From Thermodesulfobium sp. 4217-1 (GTDB lineage: Bacteria > Thermodesulfobiota > Thermodesulfobiia > Thermodesulfobiales > Thermodesulfobiaceae): DNA of 64,000 bases. The stretch's first letter is position 1. Each line of letters begins with the position of its first letter. The translations under genes were made by a program, and so were the position numbers. The DNA lies in NCBI RefSeq assembly GCF_039822205.1, contig NZ_JBAGBW010000007.1, positions 1 to 64,000 on the forward strand, read 5' to 3'. The notes beneath the pieces are model-generated. The model saw only the letters and a list, made by a program, of their open reading frames with translations, had not been told where the DNA came from and made no database searches. Below are positions 35,113 to 43,709 of this stretch, one piece after another.

Positions 35113-36303
35113 TTGTCAAATTTCCCCGAAAATTTTAATTTTGCAGGAATTCGTTGCGGGCTAAAGCTGTCAGGCAGAAAAGACCTTGGCGCTATTGTAT
35201 GCAAGAAAGGGGCGCTGACCTTTGCAGTATTTACTCAAAATAGCGTTGCAGCAGCTCCTGTAAAAATTTCCAAAGAAAGACTGAGCAAAAACAAGCTCAT
35301 AAAGGCTATCCTTATTAATTCAGGCAATGCAAATGCAGCCACAGGAATTGACGGCTACAACGACGCCATAGAAATATCAAAGAAATTTTCACAACTGCTA
35401 AATATCAAAGAAGAAGAGATATTGTTAGCATCCACAGGTATAATTGGCGTAAGACTTGACAAAGACAAGATAATAAACAAGATGCCAGAGTTAGCGGCAA
35501 GCTTAGACAACAATAATCATAAAGATTTTATAGAGTCGATAATGACCACTGATAGCTTTGAAAAAGAATATTTTGAAACGATACCCTCAGCAGAGTCAGG
35601 TGACATACACATAAGGGCTTACGCCAAAGGCTGCGGTATGATTTGCCCAAATCTTGCCACAATGCTGGTTTTTATCACATCAGACATCAATGCTGACGAA
35701 GATATATTGAAAGAAATATTTACTGACTGTGTAAATAGAAGTTTCAACGCAATATCAGTAGATGGTGACACATCTACCAATGACTCAGTTTTTTTTATGA
35801 CAGACATGCTATATCCGAAGAATAAAATAAACAACAAAAACGATGAATTGATGTTAGCTTTTGAAAAAGCTCTAAATAGATGCTGCACAAAGTTAGCAAA
35901 CGACATAGTAAGAGATGGAGAAGGATCTACAAAAATCCTTGAAGTTAGAGCCACTGGTTTTGCCAACGAAAAGGATGCAAAAAAAGTTGCCTCAAATATT
36001 GCAAAATCAACCCTTGTGAAATGCGCCTTTTTTGGCTCTGATCCGAATTGGGGCAGAATACTATGTGCTGCAGGAAACACAAATCTGATCGATGAAGACT
36101 CTGTTTCAATAAAGATTTTTGACACTGAGGTATACAACAGAAAACCTATTGAATTTAAAAAAGATGAGCTTAGCAAAGAGATTTCAGCAAATGAAAGGGT
36201 TATAATAGAAATTCATAATAACAGTGGAGATAAAAGTTTTACTTTCTATGGTTGCGATCTAACCTTTGATTATGTTAAGTTAAATTCAGAATACTCAACG
36301 TGA
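35113..36303 (+). CDS. argJ: Glutamate N-acetyltransferase (ornithine acetyltransferase)
   Basis: The 396-residue precursor self-cleaves into alpha and beta chains before Thr183 in the NLATMLVF motif, giving the active heterotetramer that recycles acetyl groups between N-acetylornithine and glutamate. The motif VDGDTSTNDS and the late SDPNWGRILCAAG are present. Presence of argJ indicates the cyclic pathway. Translation starts at a TTG, with GGAGG of the upstream gene end as ribosome site. It is coupled to argC and argB. Confidence 0.96.
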   Translation: MSNFPENFNFAGIRCGLKLSGRKDLGAIVCKKGALTFAVFTQNSVAAAPVKISKERLSKNKLIKAILINSGNANAATGIDGYNDAIEISKKFSQLLNIKEEEILLASTGIIGVRLDKDKIINKMPELAASLDNNNHKDFIESIMTTDSFEKEYFETIPSAESGDIHIRAYAKGCGMICPNLATMLVFITSDINADEDILKEIFTDCVNRSFNAISVDGDTSTNDSVFFMTDMLYPKNKINNKNDELMLAFEKALNRCCTKLANDIVRDGEGSTKILEVRATGFANEKDAKKVASNIAKSTLVKCAFFGSDPNWGRILCAAGNTNLIDEDSVSIKIFDTEVYNRKPIEFKKDELSKEISANERVIIEIHNNSGDKSFTFYGCDLTFDYVKLNSEYST

Positions 36304-36311
36304 GGTGTAAA

Positions 36312-37178
36312 TTGTTTGACAAAAAAAATCAAGCAAAAATAATTATTGACGCACTGCCCTATTTTAAACAGTTCAACAACCAGATAATCGTAATTAAATA
36401 CGGCGGTTCTATTTTGGAATCTGAGGACGTAAACGATGCGCTCTTCCAGGACATCGTACTGCTCAGCTATCTGGGCGTAAAAATTGTACTTATTCACGGC
36501 GGAGGCCCAGAGATTTCAAGATGGCAAAAAATTCTTAATATAGAAACCAAATTTATCGAAGGACTAAGGGTCACAGATTCAAAAACTATGGAAATTACCG
36601 AGATGATACTGTCTGGTAAGGTAAATAAAAATATAGTAGCCAAGATTCAAAATTATGGCGGCAAAGCAGTGGGAATATGCGGCAAAGACGGCGGAACGAT
36701 AATGGCTAAGAAGAAATCGGAAAAATACGGCTTTGTTGGAGAAATTGTGAACATAAATCCATCTCTACTGTCTGCCCTTGTAAACTCAAACTATGTGCCA
36801 GTTATGTCGCCAATCGCTTATGATGAGGATGGTATCTCTCTAAACATAAATGCCGACTTTGTCGCAGGAAAGATCGCGTCATCGCTTGGTGCAAAGAGGC
36901 TTTTGTATCTGACAGACGTACCAGGGATACTACTAAACAAAGACGATCCATCTACAATTTTGTCCAAAGTAAAGACATCAGAAATAGACAATCTAATAGA
37001 GGAGGGAGTCCTCTCCAAGGGCATGATACCAAAAACCTTGTCTGCAAAAGAGGCGATAGAATCTGGAATTGAAGCAGTTCACGTTATCGATGGCAGAGAA
37101 CCTCACTCGCTCTTGCTCGAAGTCCTTACCCCTGAGGGAGTGGGAACCATGATAGTAGGTGAAAATTATGACAAATAA
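36312..37178 (+). CDS. argB: Acetylglutamate kinase
   Basis: The product of about 288 residues phosphorylates N-acetylglutamate, usually the step feedback-inhibited by arginine. IVIKYGGSILES, LIHGGGPEISRW, the RVTDSKTMEI block and NADFVAGKIASSLGAKRLLYLTDVPGIL fit the amino acid kinase family. I place the start at the TTG at 36312, which has a TGAGGTG site five bases upstream; an in-frame GTG at 36300 overlaps the argJ stop and is less likely. argD, argF, argG and argH are not in this window. Confidence 0.95.
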   Translation: MFDKKNQAKIIIDALPYFKQFNNQIIVIKYGGSILESEDVNDALFQDIVLLSYLGVKIVLIHGGGPEISRWQKILNIETKFIEGLRVTDSKTMEITEMILSGKVNKNIVAKIQNYGGKAVGICGKDGGTIMAKKKSEKYGFVGEIVNINPSLLSALVNSNYVPVMSPIAYDEDGISLNINADFVAGKIASSLGAKRLLYLTDVPGILLNKDDPSTILSKVKTSEIDNLIEEGVLSKGMIPKTLSAKEAIESGIEAVHVIDGREPHSLLLEVLTPEGVGTMIVGENYDK

Positions 37179-37425
37179 ACCTGTGCTTTATACCTATCCT
37201 GGAAATAAATACTGCCAAATCTTAGAAAGATATATAAATGATAAAGGCTTAGGCGTAGAGATAGTATCTGTATACGATATGTACTGCATGAATCAAAATC
37301 AGAAAGATATAAAAACAATTTTCAAAAAAGTTGGGCTTGAAACCTTGCCTATCTTAAAGTTTGAAAACAAATATTTTGCTGACTTTGATGAAATAGAAAG
37401 GATATTGAATAAAATTGACAATTAG
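37168..37425 (+). CDS. Small thioredoxin-fold (glutaredoxin-like) protein
   Basis: The product of about 85 residues looks like a glutaredoxin/thioredoxin fold: strand VLYTYPG, a single cysteine (Cys16 in GNKYC) at the position of the second active-site Cys, a cis-proline loop ETLPILKF, and a C-terminal helix. The usual CxxC is reduced to a lone Cys, so a classical dithiol reaction is unlikely. The start is the ATG at 37168, overlapping argB by 11 bases, and the 3' end overlaps groES by 11 bases. Role unknown. Confidence 0.7.
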   Translation: MTNKPVLYTYPGNKYCQILERYINDKGLGVEIVSVYDMYCMNQNQKDIKTIFKKVGLETLPILKFENKYFADFDEIERILNKIDN

Positions 37426-37678
37426 ACCCTTAGACAATATGATACTTGTGCGGGCAATGAGCCCAAGCGATAGGACATCCTCAGGAATACTCATACCAGA
37501 AACTGTTAAAGAAAGTCCAAAGGAAGGTCTTGTGATAGCAATAGGTGACTCATCAGAAATCAAAGTAAAAGTAGGCGATCAAGTAATATTTTCAAAAGAT
37601 ATGGGTTTCGAAATAACTTTCGAGGGGAATTCCTATCTTATTTTGCCAAACAAAGCTATTCTTGCGGTAATTGAATAA
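37415..37678 (+). CDS. groES: GroES-family co-chaperonin, solitary
   Basis: The 87-residue protein has the GroES fold: TIRPLDNMILVRAM start, a mobile loop SDRTSSGILIPETVKESPKEG that contacts GroEL, and the GDQVIFSKDMG strand. It is slightly shorter than the usual 94-97 residues. The start is a TTG overlapping the upstream gene. No groEL follows; the next gene, five bases away, is miaA. Either groEL is elsewhere in the genome or this is a second, unpaired copy. Confidence 0.85.
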   Translation: MTIRPLDNMILVRAMSPSDRTSSGILIPETVKESPKEGLVIAIGDSSEIKVKVGDQVIFSKDMGFEITFEGNSYLILPNKAILAVIE

Positions 37679-37683
37679 CAATT

Positions 37684-38595
37684 GTGAATAAAGTTTTTAT
37701 TTTACTTGGACAAACCTGTACTGGAAAAACAAATATTTCTGTAGAAGTTGCGCAAGAATTGCCAATAGAAATTATATCCGCTGATTCCAGACAAGTATAT
37801 AAACATATGGATATTGGAACCGCAAAGCCCACAAAAGAGGAAATGAGAGGGATAGCGCATTATCTTGTTGATATAATATATCCAACAGAAGAATTTAATG
37901 CATACATTTTTCAAACAAAGGCATTAGAGTTAATTGAAGATATAATAAATAGATCGAAGATACCCCTGATAGTAGGTGGAACTGCCCTTTACTTAAAGGG
38001 ATTAATTGAAGGTTACAACTTTGCTTGCGGAACCAAAGACAAAGAATTACGAAATAGGTTAAAAGAAATAGGAACAGAAAAAGGCTTTGAATACCTTTAC
38101 CAAAGACTTTTGGAAATAGACCCAGATTATGCCCGATCTATTTCCCCTATTGATGAAATAAGAATAATAAGGGCATTGGAAGTTTACGAGGTCTCAGGAG
38201 AAATTTTTTCAAAATCAGCAAATATATCAGAAAAGAAGTATGATTATAAAGTTTTTGGCTTAAAACTTGATAGAGGGTTGCTTTACGAAAGAATAAACAA
38301 GCGTGTCGACGTAATGATTGAACAAAACCTAATAGATGAAGTAAAATTTCTTATTGATAAGTATGATATAAATACTATGGCTTTTCAAACTTATGGATAT
38401 AAGGAAATAATAGATTATCTTGTAAACAACTTGCCCCTTGAAGAGGCAATTGAACTTATAAAGAAGAACACAAGGAATTTTGCAAAAAGACAGATGACAT
38501 GGTTTAAAAAAATAAATACAGAATGGATTGAAAACATAGATTATAATATTAGTGCAAATTGCTTATTAAAAAAAATTAAGGAGGAATTGGATTAG
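37684..38595 (+). CDS. miaA: tRNA dimethylallyltransferase
   Basis: The 303-residue enzyme adds a dimethylallyl group to A37 of tRNAs that read codons starting with U. The P-loop GQTCTGKT is at 9-16 (with Cys where many have SAV/AS), followed by SADSRQVYKHMDIGTAKP, VGGTALYLKGLI, and the C-terminal NTRNFAKRQMTWFK. It starts at a GTG and its stop overlaps the dapF start by one base (TAGTG), indicating coupling. Confidence 0.95.
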   Translation: MNKVFILLGQTCTGKTNISVEVAQELPIEIISADSRQVYKHMDIGTAKPTKEEMRGIAHYLVDIIYPTEEFNAYIFQTKALELIEDIINRSKIPLIVGGTALYLKGLIEGYNFACGTKDKELRNRLKEIGTEKGFEYLYQRLLEIDPDYARSISPIDEIRIIRALEVYEVSGEIFSKSANISEKKYDYKVFGLKLDRGLLYERINKRVDVMIEQNLIDEVKFLIDKYDINTMAFQTYGYKEIIDYLVNNLPLEEAIELIKKNTRNFAKRQMTWFKKINTEWIENIDYNISANCLLKKIKEELD

Positions 38596-39443
38596 TGAAG
38601 TTTTACAAAATGCAAGGAGCTGGTAACGATTTTGTTATGCTTTTACCAGAAGAATCCAAATACGTAGAGTCAAACGATCCTGCTGAAATTTCTGAAAAGC
38701 TGTGCGATAGACATTTTGGGATTGGCGCCGATGGCTTGATCCTTATGCTGCCGTCAGATACAGCTGATTTAAAAATGAGAATTTTCAATGCAGATGGCAG
38801 TGAAGCCGAAATGTGCGGAAACGGAATAAGATGTTTTGCTAAATTAGCAAAAGATATGAAGATAGTAAACAAGGACAAAATAAAGGTAGAAACGCTTGCT
38901 GGCATCATTGTGCCAGAAGTTGTAAAGTTCGATGGCAGAAAATCACTAGTTCGAGTAGATATGGGTACTCCAAATTTAAAGCCAGAATCAATTCCAATTT
39001 TGGGCTTTGAGGGAAAAGATGCTGTTATAAATGAAAAAATTCAAATAAATGATAAGACATTTTTAAATGTAACCTGTGTTTCAATGGGGAACCCTCATAC
39101 AGTAATTTTTATGGATTATGATATAAAGAGTTTCCCAATAGAAGGCATTGCGCCTGAAGTAGAACATTCAGCATGGTTTCCGAAAAAAACTAATGTAGAA
39201 TTTGCAAAGGTAATATCGAAAAATGATATAGAGCTCAGGGTTTGGGAAAGAGGAGTAGGAGAGACTTTGGCTTGTGGAACTGGAGCCTGTGCTACTGCTG
39301 TCGCTGCAAAATTAAATGGCTTAGTAGATTGCAACGTAAACATTCACCTTCCAGGTGGAGTGCTCTACATAGAATACAACACAGTCAATGTGTTTATGAC
39401 TGCCAACGCAACCATGGTATTCGAAGGCGAAATTGAAATATAA
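38595..39443 (+). CDS. dapF: Diaminopimelate epimerase
   Basis: The 282-residue enzyme converts LL- to meso-diaminopimelate for lysine and peptidoglycan. The two catalytic cysteines are Cys74 in EMCGNGIRC and Cys227 in ACGTGACA, with GAGNDFVML at the N-terminus and RVWERGVGET before the second Cys. It starts at a GTG overlapping the miaA stop. Its presence shows that meso-diaminopimelate is made, consistent with a Gram-negative wall. Confidence 0.96.
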   Translation: MKFYKMQGAGNDFVMLLPEESKYVESNDPAEISEKLCDRHFGIGADGLILMLPSDTADLKMRIFNADGSEAEMCGNGIRCFAKLAKDMKIVNKDKIKVETLAGIIVPEVVKFDGRKSLVRVDMGTPNLKPESIPILGFEGKDAVINEKIQINDKTFLNVTCVSMGNPHTVIFMDYDIKSFPIEGIAPEVEHSAWFPKKTNVEFAKVISKNDIELRVWERGVGETLACGTGACATAVAAKLNGLVDCNVNIHLPGGVLYIEYNTVNVFMTANATMVFEGEIEI

Positions 39444-39470
39444 ATATAAATATAAATTAGGAGGATAAAA

Positions 39471-40832
39471 TTGGACTATTCAAAGACATATGAATCAACA
39501 ACAAAAGTTGAGTTTGATGTAATATTTCCAAAAGAGGAAGTAGCAAGCGAATGGAAACAGACATTTAACGCCCTCGCAAATAGAACAAGCATAGCAGGAT
39601 TTAGAAAGGGCAAGGTGCCAAAAAATATATTAGAAAAGGTAATACAAGATGAAGAGATAGTAGAGAACCTCAAAGAAATGCTATTGAGAAAGTCATTTAA
39701 CCAGATAAAGAATGAACATAGCGATGAGCATCTTTACAACGTTTTAAAAGAAGACGAATCAGAGATCCAAAAAGATAAAGACTATAAGTTTAAGATGGTA
39801 TTTGAATACTGGCCAGACCCAGAATTGGGAGATTATAGATCGATAAGTATAAAAGCCAATGAAGTAGCAGTCTCTGATGAAGAGGTCGAAGAACAATTAA
39901 ACTTAATACTCCAAAGCTTTGCAAAGTGGAATAACGTCGAAGAGGGAGAGATTCAGTTAAAAGATGTCGTAGAGATAACTATGGACACAAAAGACGAGAA
40001 CAACGAAGATGTAAAAGAATATACTGGAGAATCAGCCATTTCTATCAATCCAGATATCAAAGATAGACTGAAACCTCTCAGGGACGTCTTAATAGGGAAA
40101 AAAGTTGGCGATGAAGTCGAATGTGATATAGAGTTAGAGTCAGAAGAAGCAAAAAAAACTGCCCATATAAAGGCAAAGATTGATTCCATAAGAAGAAAAG
40201 AGCTATCAAATTGGTCTGATATTGATTTACAAGCGAATTTTCAAGTAGACAGCATGGATGACCTTAAAGATCAACAAAAAAATATGATTCTTATGAACAA
40301 ACTCCAGCAAGAAATTGAAAATCAGAAAAATGCAATATTAGATAAGATTAGAGAAATGAGCAAGATATACATTCCAGAAACTGCCCTGCAATTAGAAAGG
40401 CAACAGTATATAAGCGATCTGGAAAAGAGACTGAAAAATAGACAGGTTTCAAAAGAAGAGGTGGAAGCCTTAAATAGCGGCAAGGATGAATTCTCAGAAT
40501 TTGCAGATGCGACGGTAAAGAAGTCAATAGAGGAGCTTCTAATAATTGAAAAGGTCTCAAAAGATTTGGGCATAATAATAGAAGATGCTGAAATTGAACA
40601 AAGGTTGAGAGCCTACAGAAAAGATATTGGAGAAGAAGATTTAGAAAAGTGGATCTTAGAGCTTAAAAATGACAAAAGGACCTGGGGACAAATAATGGCT
40701 GATGTCAGAAGAGAAAGGGTTTTCTCTGCCCTGTTGACAATGTGCATCGAAAGAGAATCCGAAGACAAAGCCACTGATAGCGCTGAGGAGGCTTCCAAGT
40801 CTGAAGGCTCAGAAAGTGAATTAAAGAGTTAA
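39471..40832 (+). CDS. tig: Trigger factor (ribosome-associated chaperone and prolyl isomerase)
   Basis: The 453-residue chaperone binds the ribosomal exit and folds nascent chains. The ribosome-binding signature [13 protein letters not shown] lies at about 42-54, a divergent FKBP-type PPIase domain covers about 160-240, and the helical chaperone arms follow to an acidic, Ser/Glu-rich tail. Translation starts at a TTG with an AGGAGG site. It directly precedes clpP and clpX, the widely conserved tig-clpP-clpX order. Confidence 0.94.
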   Translation: MDYSKTYESTTKVEFDVIFPKEEVASEWKQTFNALANRTSIAGFRKGKVPKNILEKVIQDEEIVENLKEMLLRKSFNQIKNEHSDEHLYNVLKEDESEIQKDKDYKFKMVFEYWPDPELGDYRSISIKANEVAVSDEEVEEQLNLILQSFAKWNNVEEGEIQLKDVVEITMDTKDENNEDVKEYTGESAISINPDIKDRLKPLRDVLIGKKVGDEVECDIELESEEAKKTAHIKAKIDSIRRKELSNWSDIDLQANFQVDSMDDLKDQQKNMILMNKLQQEIENQKNAILDKIREMSKIYIPETALQLERQQYISDLEKRLKNRQVSKEEVEALNSGKDEFSEFADATVKKSIEELLIIEKVSKDLGIIIEDAEIEQRLRAYRKDIGEEDLEKWILELKNDKRTWGQIMADVRRERVFSALLTMCIERESEDKATDSAEEASKSEGSESELKS

Positions 40833-40861
40833 ATCAAATTAACCTTAGGATGGTGAAGAAG

Positions 40862-41461
40862 ATGAATATTTCAAATAGTATTCTGATACCAACAGTTACT
40901 GAAAGAACTTCCCATGGGGAAAGAGTTTACGATATATTTTCGAAGCTATTAAACGATAGGATTATATTTTTAGGCACTGCAATAAATGAAGATGTAGCAA
41001 ATCTTGTGGTAGCGCAAATGCTCTTCTTAGAAGCAGACGACCCACAAAGAGATATCTTTCTTTACATAAATAGCCCTGGAGGTGTGGTATCTGCAGGACT
41101 TGCTATCTATGACACTATGCAATATGTAAAATCAAAAGTTAACACGATTTGTTTCGGACAGGCTGCCAGCATGGCTGCAGTCATACTTGCAGCAGGCGAA
41201 AAGGGCAAGAGGTATTGCCTTCCAAACGCAAGAGTCCTTATCCATCAGCCTTTGGGCGGAGCAGAGGGACAGGCAACTGATATTGCCATCCAGGCAAAAG
41301 AGATCTTGAAGATAAAGGATGCACTGAACTTAATATTATCCAATCACACTGGAAAAAATATATCGAAAATCAAGAACGATACAGAGAGAGATTTTTATAT
41401 GGATGCCAAGCAGGCAAAAGAATATGGAATTATTGATGAAATTCTGGAAAAGAGAGAATAA
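40862..41461 (+). CDS. clpP: ATP-dependent Clp protease proteolytic subunit
   Basis: The product of 199 residues forms the tetradecameric barrel that degrades unfolded substrates delivered by ClpX. The catalytic triad is Ser103 (GQAASMAA), His128 (LIHQPLGG) and Asp177. I chose the ATG at 40862, giving the typical N-terminus ending in [18 protein letters not shown]; an upstream ATG at 40850 sits right on the AGG site. It acts with ClpX encoded nine bases downstream and with tmRNA-tagged proteins. Confidence 0.96.
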   Translation: MNISNSILIPTVTERTSHGERVYDIFSKLLNDRIIFLGTAINEDVANLVVAQMLFLEADDPQRDIFLYINSPGGVVSAGLAIYDTMQYVKSKVNTICFGQAASMAAVILAAGEKGKRYCLPNARVLIHQPLGGAEGQATDIAIQAKEILKIKDALNLILSNHTGKNISKIKNDTERDFYMDAKQAKEYGIIDEILEKRE

Positions 41462-41469
41462 TCGAAGAT

Positions 41470-42711
41470 ATGGACAATGAAAATTTACAGAAATGTTCTT
41501 TTTGCGGCAAGAACTCGAAAGAAGTCGATAAGTTTTTCTCTGGAAAAAATGGCTCTTTGATATGCAGCGATTGCATAAAAATTGCAAACAAGATACTTGA
41601 AAAAGAAGAGGAAGAAAAACTTCTTGAAAATTATAACAACACCATAAATAAGCTAAAACCAAAAGAGATATTTTCAAAGCTATCAGAATATGTGATAGGT
41701 CAAGAAGATGTAAAAAAGGTTTTATCAGTGGCAGTTTACAATCACTACAAGAGAATAATGCAAGAAAAGAGCGATAACGACGTCGAGATTTTAAAAAGCA
41801 ATATCTTATTGATTGGACCGACTGGAACAGGCAAAACCCTGCTGGCCCAGACACTTGCAAAGATATTAAACGTTCCGTTTGCAATAGCTGATGCCACTAC
41901 CCTTACAGAGGCAGGCTATGTGGGTGAAGACGTCGAAAATGTTCTCTTAAGGCTTATTCAGGCCGCTAATTATGATATTCATGCTGCTGAAAAAGGCATT
42001 ATTTACATAGATGAGATAGACAAGATCGGCAGAAAATCTGAAAATACATCCATTACCAGAGATGTATCAGGAGAAGGTGTCCAACAGGCATTGTTAAAAA
42101 TTCTTGAAGGCACGGTTGCGAATGTCCCACCCCAGGGCGGCAGAAAACACCCTCAACAAGAGTTTATACAGATAAACACTGAAAATATACTATTTATTTG
42201 CGGCGGTTCCTTCGAAAAGGTTGAAGAGATAGTATATTCAAGAATTGGCAAGAAAAATATCGGCTTTATATCCAAGAGCAATAAAGATGGAGACATCAAG
42301 CAAGAAGAGCAAAAGTGGAAGATATTACAGGAAAACATTCTGCCAGAAGACCTCATACACTTTGGACTTATTCCTGAATTGGTCGGTCGCTTGCCTATCA
42401 TATCAGTTTTGAGCCCTCTTGATGAGGCTTTATTAAAAAAGATTTTAACAGAGCCAAAAAATGCGATCCTAAAACAGTACAAGAAACTTATGGATATGGA
42501 CAATATATCTCTAAATTTCGACGATGCATCTTTGGACTTTATTGTAAAAGAAGCGATAAAAAGAAATACAGGCGCCAGAGGTCTAAGATCTATAATGGAG
42601 ACTATCATGTTAGACATTATGTTTGAAACGTCTTCGTTTACAAAAGATAGCACGCTCGACATTGATGAGGGATTTGTAAAAGATAAGCTAACCCCTAAAA
42701 AAGTTGGTTAA
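41470..42711 (+). CDS. clpX: ATP-dependent Clp protease ATP-binding subunit
   Basis: The 413-residue AAA+ unfoldase recognises substrates, including ssrA-tagged ones, and threads them into ClpP. An N-terminal zinc-binding domain has Cys9, Cys12, Cys32 and Cys35. Walker A GPTGTGKT is at 116-123, followed by the pore-loop AGYVGEDVE, Walker [11 protein letters not shown], and the [16 protein letters not shown] helix. It ends the long plus-strand run and is followed by a perfect hairpin. Confidence 0.97.
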   Translation: MDNENLQKCSFCGKNSKEVDKFFSGKNGSLICSDCIKIANKILEKEEEEKLLENYNNTINKLKPKEIFSKLSEYVIGQEDVKKVLSVAVYNHYKRIMQEKSDNDVEILKSNILLIGPTGTGKTLLAQTLAKILNVPFAIADATTLTEAGYVGEDVENVLLRLIQAANYDIHAAEKGIIYIDEIDKIGRKSENTSITRDVSGEGVQQALLKILEGTVANVPPQGGRKHPQQEFIQINTENILFICGGSFEKVEEIVYSRIGKKNIGFISKSNKDGDIKQEEQKWKILQENILPEDLIHFGLIPELVGRLPIISVLSPLDEALLKKILTEPKNAILKQYKKLMDMDNISLNFDDASLDFIVKEAIKRNTGARGLRSIMETIMLDIMFETSSFTKDSTLDIDEGFVKDKLTPKKVG

Positions 42712-42734
42712 TGATAATATACGTATTATCGCTT

Positions 42735-42762
42735 GCAGCCGTTAAGATATCTTAACGGCTGC
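42735..42762. terminator. Perfect palindromic hairpin between convergent genes
   Basis: GCAGCCGTTAAG and its complement CTTAACGGCTGC flank a four-base ATAT loop, forming an exact 12-base-pair stem. It lies between the 3' ends of clpX and the convergent small gene at 42775, so it probably terminates both. The plus-strand tail is A-rich and then T-rich, but there is no clean T-run on either side, so a role in RNA stability is also possible. Confidence 0.7.
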
Positions 42763-42774
42763 GATAAAAAGGAT

Positions 42775-43032
42775 TTATTTTTTGTTTTCTTCGTCAAAAA
42801 TGCTCAAATATTGATCAATAATAAACTCTAAATATATGCACTTTTCGCCTTCAATACAAGAATCAGCATCAGACTTGTCCAGATATGCATATCTCTTAAA
42901 ATTTCCCTTAAAGAAATTTATCAACCAAGCGTTTTTGTCTTCTTCGAATACGACACTGAAATTCAGTTTGTTTTCTCCCAAATTTGGGTATATCTCTCTT
43001 AACTTGTTTGCTAAGCCTACCGCAGTATACAT
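42775..43032 (-). CDS. Small acidic protein of unknown function
   Basis: The 85-residue product is compact and mixed alpha/beta in appearance, with NLGENKLNFSVVFEEDKN, WLINFFKGNFKRYAYLDKSDADSC and a C-terminal FIIDQYLSIFDEENKK. Two cysteines (CIEGEKC) lie near residue 58-64. I do not recognise the family. A very strong AAGGAGGG site precedes the ATG, which argues that it is translated. It is convergent with clpX. Confidence 0.7.
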   Translation of the reverse strand: MYTAVGLANKLREIYPNLGENKLNFSVVFEEDKNAWLINFFKGNFKRYAYLDKSDADSCIEGEKCIYLEFIIDQYLSIFDEENKK

Positions 43033-43075
43033 TGGCCCTCCTTAAATTTTGATATTTTTATCAAATATATCAAAT

Positions 43076-43447
43076 TTAGTTATTGCTATCAAGCCTTCTC
43101 GCATTAGCAGAATCTCTTTCTGAGTTTGTATAGTCACCCAATGCATAATATGCACTTGCTCTATTAAAATATGCCACAGACATATTTGAGTTAATGTCTA
43201 TTGCGCTGCTATATGCAACGACTGCCTTATTAAATTCACGCGAATCATAATAGCTAACCCCCAGATTGTTATAATAGCTTGCATTTTTCGGGTTTAAGTC
43301 TATTGCCTTTTGGTAGTCTCTTATCGAAAGATCGTAGTTTTTTGTTTTATAGTATGATATTCCCCTGCCCTCATACGCATCAGCGTTTTTTGGGTTTAGC
43401 TCTATTGCCTTTGAAAAATCTTGAATTGCTTTGTCGTATTCGTGCAA
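43076..43447 (-). CDS. TPR protein, C-terminal part (frameshifted)
   Basis: The 123-residue frame contains three to four tetratricopeptide repeats: YDKAIQDFSKAIELNPKNAD, then YDLSIRDYQKAIDLNPKNAS, FNKAVVAYSSAIDINSNMSV, and YTNSERDSANA. Reading upstream in the same frame beyond its Met continues the repeat as NRANSYFKLHEYDKAI, which joins the neighbouring frame at 43402-43707 without a gap in the TPR pattern. It is therefore the tail of a single gene broken by a one-base deletion near 43472. The repeats bind protein partners; no function is known. Confidence 0.75.
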   Translation of the reverse strand: MHEYDKAIQDFSKAIELNPKNADAYEGRGISYYKTKNYDLSIRDYQKAIDLNPKNASYYNNLGVSYYDSREFNKAVVAYSSAIDINSNMSVAYFNRASAYYALGDYTNSERDSANARRLDSNN

Positions 43448-43707
43448 TTTGAAATATGAGTTTGCCCTATTACATAAGCATCAACCAGTTTTGGATTTGA
43501 CTCTATAGCCATATTATAAAATGATATAGCCTTGAAATACTCTTTCTTATCAAAAAATGAATTTGCCGAATTTAAATACCCCCTATCACTTCCATTGAAA
43601 AATAGAAGTGGAAATAAAAATATCAAAAACAACACAAAAACGCTGATAATAAAAAATTTTTTAACTGTTAACTCTACCCCTCTGTCAAATTTTACATCTA
43701 AAATCAA
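43402..43707 (-). CDS. TPR protein, N-terminal membrane-anchored part (frameshifted)
   Basis: The frame begins at a TTG immediately after the upstream GGDEF gene and holds an N-terminal membrane anchor (KKFFIISVFVLFLIFLFPLLFF) and one TPR (YFKAISFYNMAIESNPKLVDAYV) before losing the pattern at residue about 79. The minus strand reads GTAAT where GTNAAT is needed to continue into the next frame. The intact gene would encode a protein of about 210 residues anchored to the inner membrane. The two frames are listed separately because both are visible as open frames. Confidence 0.7.
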   Translation of the reverse strand: MILDVKFDRGVELTVKKFFIISVFVLFLIFLFPLLFFNGSDRGYLNSANSFFDKKEYFKAISFYNMAIESNPKLVDAYVIGQTHISNCTNTTKQFKIFQRQ

Positions 43708-43709
43708 CC

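Noticed and set aside
35619-36176. Long antisense frame of 185 codons within argJ
   Set aside because: It is the reverse frame of a clear argJ gene with a Ser/Phe-rich translation typical of such shadows.
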